A stretch of DNA of 64,000 nucleotides from Streptomyces sp. NBC_01381 (GCF_026340305.1 NZ_JAPEPI010000001.1:2728001-2792000); one strand, 5' to 3'. Positions 49,711-58,485 are shown, numbered from the stretch's first letter. The notes: generated by a model from the sequence alone, not told the origin. Numbers and translations: made by a program.

Positions 49711-50289
49711 ATGACTGCCATGGCACACGAGTCGCTCACGCGGGCGGAGGTCCTGCTGGAGGGCTTCCTGGCCCTGGACACCCCGGAGGGTTTCCGGGCG
49801 GAACTGATCGAGGGGGACATTGTCGTCACGCCGCCGCCGGACGGGGACCACGAGCACTGCATCAGCGTGGCCGTGAGCCAGATGTACAGGCGTTCCCGGA
49901 CCGACATGCAGTTCTCCGCGAACAAGGGGCTGAAGCTGAAGAGCGTGGAGGCCTGCCCGCAGAACCACGCGATCCCGGACGGTACCTTCGTCCCCATGGA
50001 GCTGCGGCTCTTCAAGGGCGCAGAGCCCTGGATGCCCGGCGACGGCGTAACCATGGTCCTTGAGGTCACCTCCACCAAGCCACAGCGGGACCGGGAAGCC
50101 AAGCGGCGCTGCTACGCCCGCGGCGGCATCCCGCTCTACCTGCTCATCGACCGTGACGAATCGTCGGTGACGCTGTTCAGCGAGGCCGAAGGGGACGACT
50201 ACCGGCAGCACTGCACGCTCCCCTTCGGCAAAGCGGTCGCGCTCCCCGAACCATTCGGCTTCGAGCTGGAGACCTCGGAGTTCCACTGA
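49711..50289 (+). CDS. Uma2/DUF820-family putative PD-(D/E)XK endonuclease
   Basis: 192-aa protein of the Uma2 (DUF820) group, with a restriction-endonuclease-like core: ELIEGDIVVTPPP (Glu), AIPDGTFVP (Asp), MVLEVTSTKPQRD (Glu-x-Thr-Ser) and RCYARGGIPLYLLID. These residues match the family's predicted metal site. Uma2 genes are very numerous in Streptomyces and their biological role is unknown. The ATG at 49711 follows GGAAGGGGC. It is monocistronic. Confidence 0.88.
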   Translation: MTAMAHESLTRAEVLLEGFLALDTPEGFRAELIEGDIVVTPPPDGDHEHCISVAVSQMYRRSRTDMQFSANKGLKLKSVEACPQNHAIPDGTFVPMELRLFKGAEPWMPGDGVTMVLEVTSTKPQRDREAKRRCYARGGIPLYLLIDRDESSVTLFSEAEGDDYRQHCTLPFGKAVALPEPFGFELETSEFH

Positions 50290-50402
50290 CCATCCCTGCC
50301 CCCCCCCGGCCACCCCGGCGGCGTACCGCAGAAGCGTCCAGCCATCCGCACAGTGCAACAACGTTCTAGACGTCCGCCATTGAACAACCCGAGACTGCCC
50401 GC

Positions 50403-51398
50403 ATGACTGCACGCGGCTGGTTCCTCTTCTCCCTGATGGGTGTCCTCTGGGGCATCCCGTACCTGATGATCAAAGTGGCCGTCGAAGAGCTCTCGCCGTC
50501 GATGGTGGTCTTCGCCCGCTGCGCTCTCGGCGCCGCGCTGCTCCTGCCGTTCGCCGTACGACAAGGGGGACTGCCCCGTGTCGTACGCGCCCACTGGAAG
50601 CCCATGCTGGCCTTCGCCTGCACCGAGATCCTGGGCCCCTGGTGGACCCTCACCGACGCCGAGCGCCGCCTCTCCAGCTCCACGGCGGGCCTGCTGATCG
50701 CCGCGGTCCCGATCATCGGCGCGGTCCTTGCCCGCTTCTTCGGCGGCGGCGACACGGAACGCCTGGGCGCCCGCCGCCTCACGGGCCTGGGCCTGGGCCT
50801 GGGCGGAGTCGCCGTCCTGACCGTCCCCCAACTCACCGGCGGTGACGCCTGGTCCCTGACGGAGGTCCTGCTCACGGCACTGGGCTATGCCATCGCCCCG
50901 CTGATCGTGGCCCGCCACCTCAAGGCGGTCCCCACCCTCCAGTTGATCGCCCCCTGCCTGACCCTGGCGGCGCTCGTCTACGCCGTACCGGCCTGGGCCA
51001 GCCGGCCGTCCGTCGCCCCGAGCCCGCAGACCCTGGCCTCCCTCGTGGGCCTGGGCGTCATCTGCACCGCTCTTGCCTTCGTGGTCTTCCTCGAACTCAT
51101 CCGCGAGGCGGGCCCGACGCGGGCGGTGGTCTTCACCTACGTGAACCCGGCGGTGGCGGTGGCGGCAGGCGTGGCCTTCCTCTCCGAACCCTTCACGGCG
51201 GGCATCGCGGCGTCGTTCGCACTGATCCTGGCGGGCTCGTTCCTGGCTACGGCGGGGTCCGCGGGACGGAGCTCCGGCACACGCCGGGTAGCATGGTCGC
51301 TACGGCAGACGAGCCGGGCGGACGGCCGCGTGAAGCTCCCCTCACCAGGGGCTCTTCCCGAGGAACGTCCGGGCTCCACAGGGCAAGGTGGTGGCTAA
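50403..51398 (+). CDS. EamA-family (DMT) transporter, 3' end overlapping rnpB
   Basis: 331-aa membrane protein with ten hydrophobic helices in two EamA repeats (about 5-135 and 145-285). It is a putative metabolite exporter of the drug/metabolite superfamily (FSLMGVLWGIPYLMIKVAVEEL at the start, FTYVNPAVAVAAGVAFL in the second repeat). The hydrophobic core ends near SFLATAGSAGR. The last 31 codons are hydrophilic and lie within the 5' part of the RNase P RNA gene. The start is ATG 50403 with a weak ribosome site. Confidence 0.85.
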   Translation: MTARGWFLFSLMGVLWGIPYLMIKVAVEELSPSMVVFARCALGAALLLPFAVRQGGLPRVVRAHWKPMLAFACTEILGPWWTLTDAERRLSSSTAGLLIAAVPIIGAVLARFFGGGDTERLGARRLTGLGLGLGGVAVLTVPQLTGGDAWSLTEVLLTALGYAIAPLIVARHLKAVPTLQLIAPCLTLAALVYAVPAWASRPSVAPSPQTLASLVGLGVICTALAFVVFLELIREAGPTRAVVFTYVNPAVAVAAGVAFLSEPFTAGIAASFALILAGSFLATAGSAGRSSGTRRVAWSLRQTSRADGRVKLPSPGALPEERPGSTGQGGG

Positions 51399-51732
51399 CG
51401 GCCACCCGGGGTGACCCGCGGGACAGTGCCACAGAAAACAGACCGCCGGAGGCTTCGGCCTCCGGTAAGGGTGAAACGGTGGTGTAAGAGACCACCAGCG
51501 CCTGAGGTGACTCAGGCGGCTAGGTAAACCCCACCTGGAGCAAGGTCAAAAGGAAACGCCGCTTTGCAAAAAGGGGCGGTTCTGCGCGGACGTTCGAGGG
51601 CTGCCCGCCCGAGTCCGCGGGTAGACCGCACGAGGCCCGCAGCAATGCGGGCCCTAGATGGATGGCCGTCTCCCCGGCCGCCGCGAGGCGCCCGGGCGAC
51701 AGAACCCGGCGTACAGCCCGACTCGTCTGCCC
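51305..51732 (+). ncRNA. rnpB: RNase P RNA, bacterial type A
   Basis: Catalytic RNA that trims tRNA 5' leaders. The conserved P4 strand region GAGGAACGTCCGGGCTCC (near 51360), ACAGAAAACAGACCGCC (near 51428), the AAGGGTGAAACGGTG block (near 51465) and the 3' element GACAGAACCCGGCGTACAGC (near 51699) are all present. The outer helix P1 pairs GGCAGACGAGCCGGGC (51305-51320) with GCCCGACTCGTCTGCC (51717-51732), one wobble excepted, which sets the ends. GAGGAAAGTCC is the common form of the first motif; here one base differs. Confidence 0.96.
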
Positions 51733-51789
51733 CTACGGCGTACGCCTTCCGCAAGAACCGCCACGACCTGGCCAGTAGACTCCACGGCT

Positions 51790-52587
51790 GTGGCGGACAC
51801 CCAGTACGAAGACCTGTTGAGGCTGGCACTCACCTCCGGGACAGCCAAGGCCGACCGGACGGGCACCGGCACCCGCAGTATTTTCGGGCACCAACTGCGC
51901 TATGACCTCTCGCAGGGGTTCCCGCTGGTCACCACCAAGAAGGTGCATCTCAAGTCCATCGTCTACGAGCTGCTGTGGTTCCTGCGCGGCGACTCGAACG
52001 TCGACTGGCTGCACGAGCACGGCGTCACCATCTGGGACGAGTGGGCCGATGCGAACGGCGAGCTCGGCCCGGTCTACGGCGTGCAGTGGCGCTCCTGGCC
52101 CACCCCGGACGGCAGGCACATCGACCAGATCAGCGAGGTCCTCGACACGCTGCGCCGCGACCCGGACTCCCGGCGGATGATCGTCTCCGCCTGGAACGTC
52201 GGCGAGCTGGCCAAGATGGCGCTCGCGCCGTGTCACGCCTTCTTCCAGTTCTACGTCGCCGACGGCAGGCTCTCCTGCCAGCTGTACCAGCGCAGCGCGG
52301 ACCTGTTCCTCGGCGTCCCGTTCAACATCGCCAGCTACGCCCTGCTCACGCACATGGTGGCGCAGCAGGTCGGCCTCGAGCCGGGCAGCTTCATCTGGAC
52401 CGGTGGCGACTGCCACATCTATGACAACCACGTCGAGCAGGTGACCGAGCAGCTCTCGCGCACCCCGTTCGAGTTCCCCGAGTTGCGTCTGCGCCGAGCC
52501 GACTCGCTTTTCGACTACGCCTATTCCGATGTGGAAGTGCTCGGCTACCGGCACCACCCGGCCATCAAAGCCCCGGTGGCGGTGTGA
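51790..52587 (+). CDS. thyA: Thymidylate synthase ThyA
   Basis: 265-aa enzyme that converts dUMP to dTMP with methylenetetrahydrofolate, producing dihydrofolate. Key motifs are [12 protein letters not shown], the phosphate-binding double Arg in [11 protein letters not shown], the nucleophile Cys in [12 protein letters not shown], and [12 protein letters not shown] and [12 protein letters not shown]. The start is GTG 51790, 57 bases after rnpB. Its stop overlaps the dihydrofolate reductase start as GTGA, so the dihydrofolate made is recycled by the coupled gene product. Confidence 0.97.
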   Translation: MADTQYEDLLRLALTSGTAKADRTGTGTRSIFGHQLRYDLSQGFPLVTTKKVHLKSIVYELLWFLRGDSNVDWLHEHGVTIWDEWADANGELGPVYGVQWRSWPTPDGRHIDQISEVLDTLRRDPDSRRMIVSAWNVGELAKMALAPCHAFFQFYVADGRLSCQLYQRSADLFLGVPFNIASYALLTHMVAQQVGLEPGSFIWTGGDCHIYDNHVEQVTEQLSRTPFEFPELRLRRADSLFDYAYSDVEVLGYRHHPAIKAPVAV

Positions 52588-53159
52588 ATGTGAACCTGGA
52601 CGTGGACGTGGACGTGGACGTGGACGTGGACGTGGACGTGGACGTGGACGTGGACGTCGGCGTCGGGATGATCTGGGCGCAGAACCCTGATGGCGTGATC
52701 GGCGCGGGCAACGCGATTCCGTGGCGAGTGCCTGAGGACATGGCGCATTTCAAGGCGACCACCCTCGGTCATCCAGTGGTGATGGGGCGCAAGACATGGG
52801 ATTCGCTGCCTCCGAGGTTCCGTCCGCTGGACGGCAGGCGCAACATCGTGGTGACTCGCGACCCACAGTGGGTGGGCGAAGGCGCGGAGCCTGCCGGGTC
52901 CATCTCCGAGGCGCTGGAACTCGCAGGCGAGCCGCTGGAGTCGGCCGCCCCTACGGCGACGTGGGTCATCGGCGGCGGTGAGATTTATCGTGCAGCCTTG
53001 GAGTACGCCACGATGCTCTGGGTGACTGAAGTCGACTCGACGGTGGACGGCGACAGCTACGCCCCGACACTGGGCCCGACGTGGAAAGTCGTCGAGGACA
53101 AAGGCTGGCAGTCCTCGACGTCCGGGCTGCGTTACCGCATCCGCGCATACTCCCGGTGA
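52584..53159 (+). CDS. folA: Dihydrofolate reductase with (Asp-Val)10 N-terminal extension
   Basis: 191-aa enzyme reducing dihydrofolate with NADPH. The core shows [28 protein letters not shown] (spanning the Trp and the substrate-binding Asp/Glu), [14 protein letters not shown] and [13 protein letters not shown]. The GTG at 52584 overlaps the thyA stop. Residues 6-25 are ten Asp-Val pairs coded by ten exact GGACGT units, ahead of the first core strand VGVGMIWAQ. An in-frame ATG at 52668 would skip the repeat but also lose part of strand 1. The extension is not part of the family fold. Confidence 0.94.
   Translation: MNVNLDVDVDVDVDVDVDVDVDVDVGVGMIWAQNPDGVIGAGNAIPWRVPEDMAHFKATTLGHPVVMGRKTWDSLPPRFRPLDGRRNIVVTRDPQWVGEGAEPAGSISEALELAGEPLESAAPTATWVIGGGEIYRAALEYATMLWVTEVDSTVDGDSYAPTLGPTWKVVEDKGWQSSTSGLRYRIRAYSR
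52598..52657 (+). repeat. Hexanucleotide microsatellite, ten copies of GGACGT
   Basis: Ten perfect tandem copies (60 bases) start 14 bases into the dihydrofolate reductase frame. A diverged unit (CGGCGT) follows. Because the unit is six bases, copy changes keep the reading frame. Confidence 0.98.
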
Positions 53160-53384
53160 CAGTCGAAACAGTCGACAGTCGATGCACCAGGCCCTGATCC
53201 AGAACGGCCCCCCTCGCCCCGCCGCGCGGCTGAATTTGGCCGTAGCATGTCAAGAATCATGAAGGCGTGCCTTGCCTCCTCAAGGGGCCCGTGCCTCAAT
53301 GGGCAGCGGTCGAGATGCTGACGGTGTGTCATATCTCGTACTCATCACCCCCCCCGCATTCCCCCCACCTGAAGGCAGGACCCC

Positions 53385-53894
53385 ATGAGGCATGGCAGCA
53401 GCATGTTCCGCAGGCAGCACGGCAGATTCGGTGTCGGCAGGCTCGGCGCCGGGTCGGCGTTAGGGGTCGGGCTTGTTGCCGTCGGTGCGATGGTGATGGC
53501 TCCGGCCGCCACCGCCGTGACGCCGGACACCGCGACCATCTCGTTCGACTGTGGTTCCTACGGCTCCGGCACGGCGACGCTCAAGGCCACCCAGGACGGC
53601 ACGGCCGCGACCATCAGCGTGTCCACGTCCGCGATCACCGCGCCCATCGACATCGCGGCCAACTCCGTCGAGTCGACGCTCTCGCTCACCAAGAACGGGT
53701 CGGACACGGCTACCTTCACCGGTAAGTCCAACCCGGCCATACCTGCCGGCGGTGAAGTCTCCACCGGGCCGCTCAATGGGACCGTCGCCATCGGCGACAG
53801 TCTTGAGGGCAAGTCGCTGCAGGTCGTGGTCCTCGGGATCAGCGTGACCTGCAATGCCACATCGGCGCAGGCACCCGGGCCATTCGTCTTCTGA
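53385..53894 (+). CDS. Secreted protein of unknown function
   Basis: 169-aa protein with a long basic N-region and a signal peptide ending about residue 44 (MVMAPAATA/VTP). The mature chain is Thr/Ser/Ala/Gly-rich and beta-like, with one Cys near each end (SFDCGSY and VTCNATS), probably disulfide-bonded. It ends PGPFVF. It does not match chaplins or rodlins. The ATG at 53385 follows GGCAGGAC. The 225 bases before it show no gene. Confidence 0.8.
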   Translation: MRHGSSMFRRQHGRFGVGRLGAGSALGVGLVAVGAMVMAPAATAVTPDTATISFDCGSYGSGTATLKATQDGTAATISVSTSAITAPIDIAANSVESTLSLTKNGSDTATFTGKSNPAIPAGGEVSTGPLNGTVAIGDSLEGKSLQVVVLGISVTCNATSAQAPGPFVF

Positions 53895-53938
53895 TTCTGA
53901 ACAGGCGCGCAACGGGGCGGTGCGGATCGCGGTGCGGA

Positions 53939-54700
53939 TCAGGGCCGGGCCGCGCCGTCCCCTTCGGCTGTCGCCAGTCGGCGCCAGTACTGGTTCTTGT
54001 CGTTGTCGCGTACGACGTAGCCCAGGTCCTGCAGGCTCTCGACGATGTCCCGTGCGTCCTCGGCCGACTTGCGCTTCAGTGCCGCCTTCCGCGCCGCAAG
54101 GAGCGCGTGGGCCTCCGCGGGCAGGGCGGGGACCCCGGGGATCCAGCGGTGGAACAGGGGTGCGTGCGGGTCGGACTCCCGCCAGGGGTAGCCGTGCGTG
54201 CGGAAGGCCTTGGCCAGGGTCGATGGCGATGCCGTGCGGGGGCCGCGTGCGAACTGGCGTGATGTGCCGTCGAGGATCACCAGGTCCTTGCCGTCCAGGA
54301 ACACCGCCGAGACCTCGGCACGTGCGATCGTGCGGGTCAGGTCGTTCCGGTCGGTCTCCAGGTGGTCGTCGGTCAGCTTCAGTTTCAGTGCTTCGGTGAG
54401 TTCCGTGAGGGCGATGAGGAGGCCCGCCACCAGGCCTGCCGCCAGGCCCACCGCCATCGCGATGCCCGTCTGCCACGGCGTGTCCAGCGAGCCGACGAAC
54501 GTGATGCCGTCCCGCCAGGGCAGCACCGGCGCCTTGGCCAGCCGGCGGGCGAGCGGCGGCAGGGCGGCGCCGAGCAGCAGGCCGAGGACGGGCATGCCGA
54601 TCAGTACGACGAGCAGGTCGCCCCGCGGGTAACCCAGCACCGTCGTCCGGTCCTTGACGAGGGGGAGAGGGTGGGGGAGAGAGCTGGGGTGGTGGCTCAT
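53939..54700 (-). CDS. YqeB-like membrane protein
   Basis: 253-aa protein. Two membrane helices lie near 27-50 and 77-100, with a cytoplasmic C-terminal part containing the conserved stretch TIARAEVSAVFLDGKDLVILD and a final DIVESLQDLGYVVRDNDKNQYWRR. This fits the actinobacterial YqeB group, whose function is unknown. The ATG at 54700 was chosen because GAGAAGG precedes it; in-frame ATGs at 54745 and 54751 lack a ribosome site. It is divergent from the phosphotransferase-like gene. Confidence 0.8.
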   Translation of the reverse strand: MSHHPSSLPHPLPLVKDRTTVLGYPRGDLLVVLIGMPVLGLLLGAALPPLARRLAKAPVLPWRDGITFVGSLDTPWQTGIAMAVGLAAGLVAGLLIALTELTEALKLKLTDDHLETDRNDLTRTIARAEVSAVFLDGKDLVILDGTSRQFARGPRTASPSTLAKAFRTHGYPWRESDPHAPLFHRWIPGVPALPAEAHALLAARKAALKRKSAEDARDIVESLQDLGYVVRDNDKNQYWRRLATAEGDGAARP

Positions 54701-54888
54701 GGCCTTCTCGCCGGGCGTTCCGTGCGCTGCCTCTTTGCGGGTCATGTTCACGACGCTAGGGGCGTCGGAGCCGCCGTGGCTGCGGCCTAAAGTCGATGGG
54801 CCTCAGACTTCGGTCTGTATTCCATGCTCCATATTCCATATGCCATATTGCGTTGCCGTGCCACCGGCCGCCCTCTACCGTCCCGATC

Positions 54889-55866
54889 ATGCTGCCCACC
54901 GTGGAAACCGACGAGCAATGGGACGCCGTCGTCCCCGACGAAGCCCTCATGCGGCCCGGCGTCGAGGACCTCTGCCGCAGGCTCGGGCTCGCGGGGGCGC
55001 CGCTGGTGCGGTTCCCTGCGGGGTCGCAGCCCGTGTACGCGGTCGGGGGCGAGCTCGTGCTCAAGCTCTTTCCCGGTGCGGCGGCGGCCGACGGCCTCGT
55101 CGAGGAGCGGGTGTTGAGCCATCTCGACGGGCGCCTTCCGGTCCGTACGCCACGGGTGCACGCGGCAGGCGCGTACGAGAACGGATGGCGGTACGTCCTG
55201 ATGTCCCGGCTGCCCGGCGAGGAACTCGTCGCCGCCTGGCCGCGCATCCCGCGAGGGGGACGCGAACACCTCGTCGAGGAAGCCGGTGCTGTGCTCGCCG
55301 CGCTGCACGCCCTGGATCCCGCGCCCCTCGCCGACGTGCTCGGGCCCGGCGAGTCCGACGTGCTCGGACCCGGCGACTGGGGCGCCTTCCTCGGCAGACA
55401 GCGGGCCGGGGCCGAGCGGCGGCAGCGGGAGCGCGGGCTGCCGGAGAGCTGGGCCGAGCAGATCCCGGACTTCCTGAACTCCGTTGCCCTGCCCGGCGAT
55501 CCGCCGCCCGCCCTGCTGCACACCGAGTTCATGCGTCAGCATCTGCTGGTCGAGGCCGACCCCGGTGGCCGGCCCGAACGCCCGCGCCTCAGCGGGCTCT
55601 TCGACTTCGAGCCCGCCATGATCGGAGACCGGGCGTACGACTTCGTGGGCGTCGGCCTCTTCGTCACGCGCGCCGAGCCGGGGCTGCTCGGCCGCTTCAT
55701 GCGGGCCTACGGCCGCACCTTCGACCCCCGTGAACTCCTCGCCCACACCCTGCTGCACGTCTACAGCAATCTGCCCTGGTACCTGCGCGAGCTGCCCGCC
55801 CCGCCGGAGCCGACGCTCGAATCGCTCGCGGAGACGTGGTTCGACGCAAGCACCGGAACGGGCTGA
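54889..55866 (+). CDS. Aminoglycoside-phosphotransferase-fold protein with altered catalytic motif
   Basis: 325-aa kinase-fold protein of the APH/choline-kinase superfamily. The nucleotide-binding lobe has ELVLKLFPG with the Lys. The Brenner-type loop reads LLHTEFMRQHLL instead of the usual H-G-D-x4-N, so Asp is replaced by Glu and Asn by His. The metal-binding GLFDFEPAMIGDRAYD keeps its Asp. Activity is therefore uncertain. The start is ATG 54889. The upstream sequence is strikingly AT-rich with repeated CCATAT. Confidence 0.83.
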   Translation: MLPTVETDEQWDAVVPDEALMRPGVEDLCRRLGLAGAPLVRFPAGSQPVYAVGGELVLKLFPGAAAADGLVEERVLSHLDGRLPVRTPRVHAAGAYENGWRYVLMSRLPGEELVAAWPRIPRGGREHLVEEAGAVLAALHALDPAPLADVLGPGESDVLGPGDWGAFLGRQRAGAERRQRERGLPESWAEQIPDFLNSVALPGDPPPALLHTEFMRQHLLVEADPGGRPERPRLSGLFDFEPAMIGDRAYDFVGVGLFVTRAEPGLLGRFMRAYGRTFDPRELLAHTLLHVYSNLPWYLRELPAPPEPTLESLAETWFDASTGTG

Positions 55867-55901
55867 GCCACGGGCTGAGTCCGCTTTGCGGGCGGCCCTG
55901 C

Positions 55902-56669
55902 TCAGGCCACCGGCATCAGCGTCAGATAGGCGAGGCCCAGGGCGCTGCGGTAGCCGCGCAGCCAGCTGTTGCGCTGGCGGTCCACCTTCTCGCGGGTCTC
56001 GGCGGCAAGGGGGTGGTCGGGGAACGTGGCCAGCCACTCCTCCACGTCCGAGCGGTAGCCGGACTCGAACTCCTCCCACTCCTCCGGGCTCGCGGTCTCC
56101 ACCCACAGGGGGCGGAAGCCGGCCGCGATCGCCGCGTCCACCAGGTCGCCCAGGCAGAGGTGTTCGCCGACGTGGGCGTCCGGCCACATCGCGGCGAGTT
56201 CGTCGGGGGTCGGCGTGCGCTGCCAGAAGCCTTCGCCGAGCACGACGCGGCCGCCGGGGCGGACCAGGCGGCGCAGCTCGCGCAGGGCCTCGGCGGTGTA
56301 GTGGGGCGGTTCGGCGGCGCTGAGCGCATGGCTCGCGCCGAGGCACAGGACCACGTCGGCGGGGTCGCGGGTGGTGTCCCGCGCCGACTCCTCGGCGAAG
56401 GTGACCCGGCCGGCGAGCCCGCGCTTCTCGGCGTCGGTGCGGGCTCTGGCCAGGTCGTCCCCGTTCAGGTCCACGCCGGTGCCGGTGGCTCCGGGGGCCG
56501 CCTCCAGGACGCGCAGCAGCAACTCGCCCCAGCCGCAGCCGATGTCGAGCACGGAGCCGGCTCCCGGCGAGACGCGCTCGACGAGGCGTGCGGCCCGCGC
56601 CTCGGAGAGGGGGCCGTGGAAGGTGAGGTGGGTGAGGCGGGGCGGGACGTTCGTGGTGGTGTCGGTCAT
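55902..56669 (-). CDS. Class I SAM-dependent methyltransferase
   Basis: 255-aa methyltransferase. Motif I is VLDIGCGWGELLLR (about 40-53), the acidic residue of motif II is in TGVDLNGDD, and VVLCLGASHAL and GGRVVLGEGFWQR follow. This suggests a small-molecule methyltransferase. The ATG at 56669 has no ribosome site, and TTGACC with TACCGT lies just upstream, so the transcript may be leaderless. The substrate is unknown. Confidence 0.87.
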   Translation of the reverse strand: MTDTTTNVPPRLTHLTFHGPLSEARAARLVERVSPGAGSVLDIGCGWGELLLRVLEAAPGATGTGVDLNGDDLARARTDAEKRGLAGRVTFAEESARDTTRDPADVVLCLGASHALSAAEPPHYTAEALRELRRLVRPGGRVVLGEGFWQRTPTPDELAAMWPDAHVGEHLCLGDLVDAAIAAGFRPLWVETASPEEWEEFESGYRSDVEEWLATFPDHPLAAETREKVDRQRNSWLRGYRSALGLAYLTLMPVA

Positions 56670-56814
56670 GGGAGGGGACGGTAATCGGTCAACTCGGCCG
56701 GGGGACACCGACTTTCGGTGCGGTGTACGCCGTGTGTCGCGCCGCGCGGTCCGGGGCGCCCTCCTAAAAGTGCCCTTCCCTGAAGGTGCCTCCCAAAGGC
56801 GCCTCCCAAGGGCG

Positions 56815-57390
56815 TCAGTCCGCCACCAGCCCTTCCTCGTTCTCCTCGTTCTCCTTGTTCTCCTCGCCCGTCTGCTCCTCCCGTACGTTCCGCTGCCGCG
56901 AGCCCACCGACACGAGCACCCCCACCGCCGTGCCCGCGAGAGCCGCCGGCACCATCCACGCCCGGTTGAAGGAGTGGCCGAGCGCTTCGTCGACCGAGTA
57001 CGCGCCGGGGCCCGTGATCGCGAGGGTGGCGGAGACCAGGCCCAGGAACGCCGGGTACTCATATCCGCCGCCCATGCTGAAGAAGCCGTTGGGGGCGTGC
57101 ACGGCGGTCGCTCCCGCCATGGCGCCCGCCGCAGCGGAACCGGCGGCCGGGGTCGCGAGGCCGAGCGCGAGGAGCAGGCCGCCGCCCGCTTCGGAGAGGC
57201 CCGCGATCATGGCGTTCGCCTTGCCCGGCTTGTAGCCGATGGACTCCATGAACGCGCCGGTGCCTTCGATGCCGTGGCCGCCGAACCAGCCGAAGAGCTT
57301 CTGGGTGCCATGCGCGACGAGTACGCCGCCCGTACCCACACGGAGGAGGAGCTGGCCCAGGTCGCGGCGGTCGAAGCAGGAACTGGTCAT
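56815..57390 (-). CDS. DoxX-family membrane protein
   Basis: 191-aa membrane protein of the DoxX family. Hydrophobic helices lie near 12-32, 62-82, 84-100 and 110-165, with the family pattern LGQLLLRVGTGGVLVAHGTQKLFGWFGGHG and a Gly/Ala-rich second helix. In mycobacteria DoxX joins a membrane oxidoreductase complex that handles thiol and oxidative stress. The acidic C-terminal tail (GEENKENEENEEG) comes from a short GTTCTCCTC repeat. The ATG at 57390 follows CAGGAGACGCC. Confidence 0.88.
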   Translation of the reverse strand: MTSSCFDRRDLGQLLLRVGTGGVLVAHGTQKLFGWFGGHGIEGTGAFMESIGYKPGKANAMIAGLSEAGGGLLLALGLATPAAGSAAAGAMAGATAVHAPNGFFSMGGGYEYPAFLGLVSATLAITGPGAYSVDEALGHSFNRAWMVPAALAGTAVGVLVSVGSRQRNVREEQTGEENKENEENEEGLVAD

Positions 57391-57542
57391 GGCGGCGTCT
57401 CCTGGGGTGGGGGAGGGGGGCCGGGTACGGCTCCTCCTCCACCGTCCGCCAGACCCGCCCCGCGCACCCGGCCCGATCGGCCGTACGAGTGACCCCGCCG
57501 CGTCCGGTGGCGCGCGGGCGCGGCCGGTGTGACCGTGGGGCC

Positions 57543-57866
57543 ATGAGCATTCAGGTAAACCGGCTCGGCGACCCCGCGGTCCGGGCCTTCGTCACCGCGG
57601 TGAACGCCAACGACCGGGCCGCCTTCCAGGCCGTCCTCACGCCCGACGCGACCATGTCCGACGACGGTTCCGACCGGGACATCGCCGACTGGACCGAGCG
57701 CGAGATCTTCTCCTCCAACGGCCATATGGAGGTGGAGAACGAGTCCGACGGCGGGCGCACGCTGGTCGTCTCGTACCGCAACGACACGTGGGGCGAGATG
57801 CGCACGAAGTGGCGGTTCGACGTCGACGGCGGGAAGGTGTCCCGCTTCGAGACGGGCCAGGCCTGA
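57543..57866 (+). CDS. SnoaL/NTF2-like small protein
   Basis: 107-aa protein with the alpha+beta barrel pattern of SnoaL-like/NTF2 proteins: an N-terminal helix (AVRAFVTAVNANDRAAFQAVL), then strands ending in KWRFDVDGGKVSRFETG. The family includes polyketide cyclases and stress proteins. No catalytic residue can be assigned. The start is ATG 57543. It is divergent from the DoxX gene and is followed by a long hairpin at 57922. Confidence 0.82.
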   Translation: MSIQVNRLGDPAVRAFVTAVNANDRAAFQAVLTPDATMSDDGSDRDIADWTEREIFSSNGHMEVENESDGGRTLVVSYRNDTWGEMRTKWRFDVDGGKVSRFETGQA

Positions 57867-57921
57867 GCCTCGCCCGGAGGCAGGCTGCCAGGCCCGACGT
57901 ATCGGCAGGGCAACCGTTCCG

Positions 57922-57966
57922 CGACCCGGTGCCGCCCGCCGCTCCCCGACGGGCGGCACCGGGTCG
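57922..57966. terminator. Long GC-rich terminator hairpin between convergent genes
   Basis: A perfect 17-bp stem, CGACCCGGTGCCGCCCG and its complement, encloses an 11-base loop. Outer arms (GGCAGGGCA at 57904 and TGCCCTGCC near 57979) extend it with a few mismatches. It separates the SnoaL-like gene (+) from the lamin-tail gene (-). Confidence 0.88.
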
Positions 57967-58017
57967 GCACGGAGCGGCTGCCCTGCCCCCTCCCCCTTCA
58001 CAGTGGCCTGTGGTGCC

Positions 58018-58485
58018 TCAGTGGCAGTTCTTGGAGCCGCTGTCGGCCGTCGTCCACGAGCAGGAGTCCTTGAGCGAGCCGCTCGGCTTGATGAGGCGGG
58101 CCTTGTCGCTGGTGTTGTTCCAGACGTACGAGCCGCGGCCCCAGTAGCGCACGCCCGAGGCGTTGGTGCCCTTGCCCGTGCGGACCTTGACGGTCTTGCC
58201 CGCGCCGATCTTGTAGCTGCCGAAGGTGTACGTGTAGCCGGTGTTGTCCTTCAGCTTGTAGCCCTTGAGCTGGATCGCCGAGCCGGAGTTGTTGTGGATG
58301 TTCACCCACTCCGCGTTCAGCGAGGAGTTGGTACGGCTGTCCCGGCCCGGACTGTCGTACTGGATGTAACCGAGGTGAAGTCCGCTCTGGTGGCGCGCGG
58401 CCGCGTTCGCCGGGGACACGGCGAGCAGCGAGGCCGACAGCGCGGCGGCGGCGAGGACGGCCGGGACCGCGGAACGTAAGCGCAA
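58018..58485 (-). CDS. Secreted lamin-tail-domain protein
   Basis: 155-aa exported protein with signal peptide LRLRSAVPAVLAAAALSASLL ending ANA/A, and an immunoglobulin-like lamin-tail domain: EWVNIHNNSGSAIQLKGYKLKDNTG, VKVRTGKGTNASGVRYWG, YVWNNTSDKARLIKPSG. It probably binds at the cell surface or to extracellular polymers. The best start is TTG 58485 with CGGAG at normal spacing; no ATG or GTG lies near the signal peptide in frame. Two Cys near the C-terminus (SCSWTT, KNCH) may pair. Confidence 0.85.
   Translation of the reverse strand: MRLRSAVPAVLAAAALSASLLAVSPANAAARHQSGLHLGYIQYDSPGRDSRTNSSLNAEWVNIHNNSGSAIQLKGYKLKDNTGYTYTFGSYKIGAGKTVKVRTGKGTNASGVRYWGRGSYVWNNTSDKARLIKPSGSLKDSCSWTTADSGSKNCH

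Noticed and set aside
50355..50372. AACAACGTTCTAG before the EamA gene looks like a KstR-type operator
   Set aside because: The AAC and GTT arms are either adjacent or three bases apart, not two, and the flanking T and A do not fit.
53160..53384. Gene or RNA between folA and the secreted-protein gene
   Set aside because: No conserved frame or stable structure stood out; only ordinary intergenic sequence was seen.
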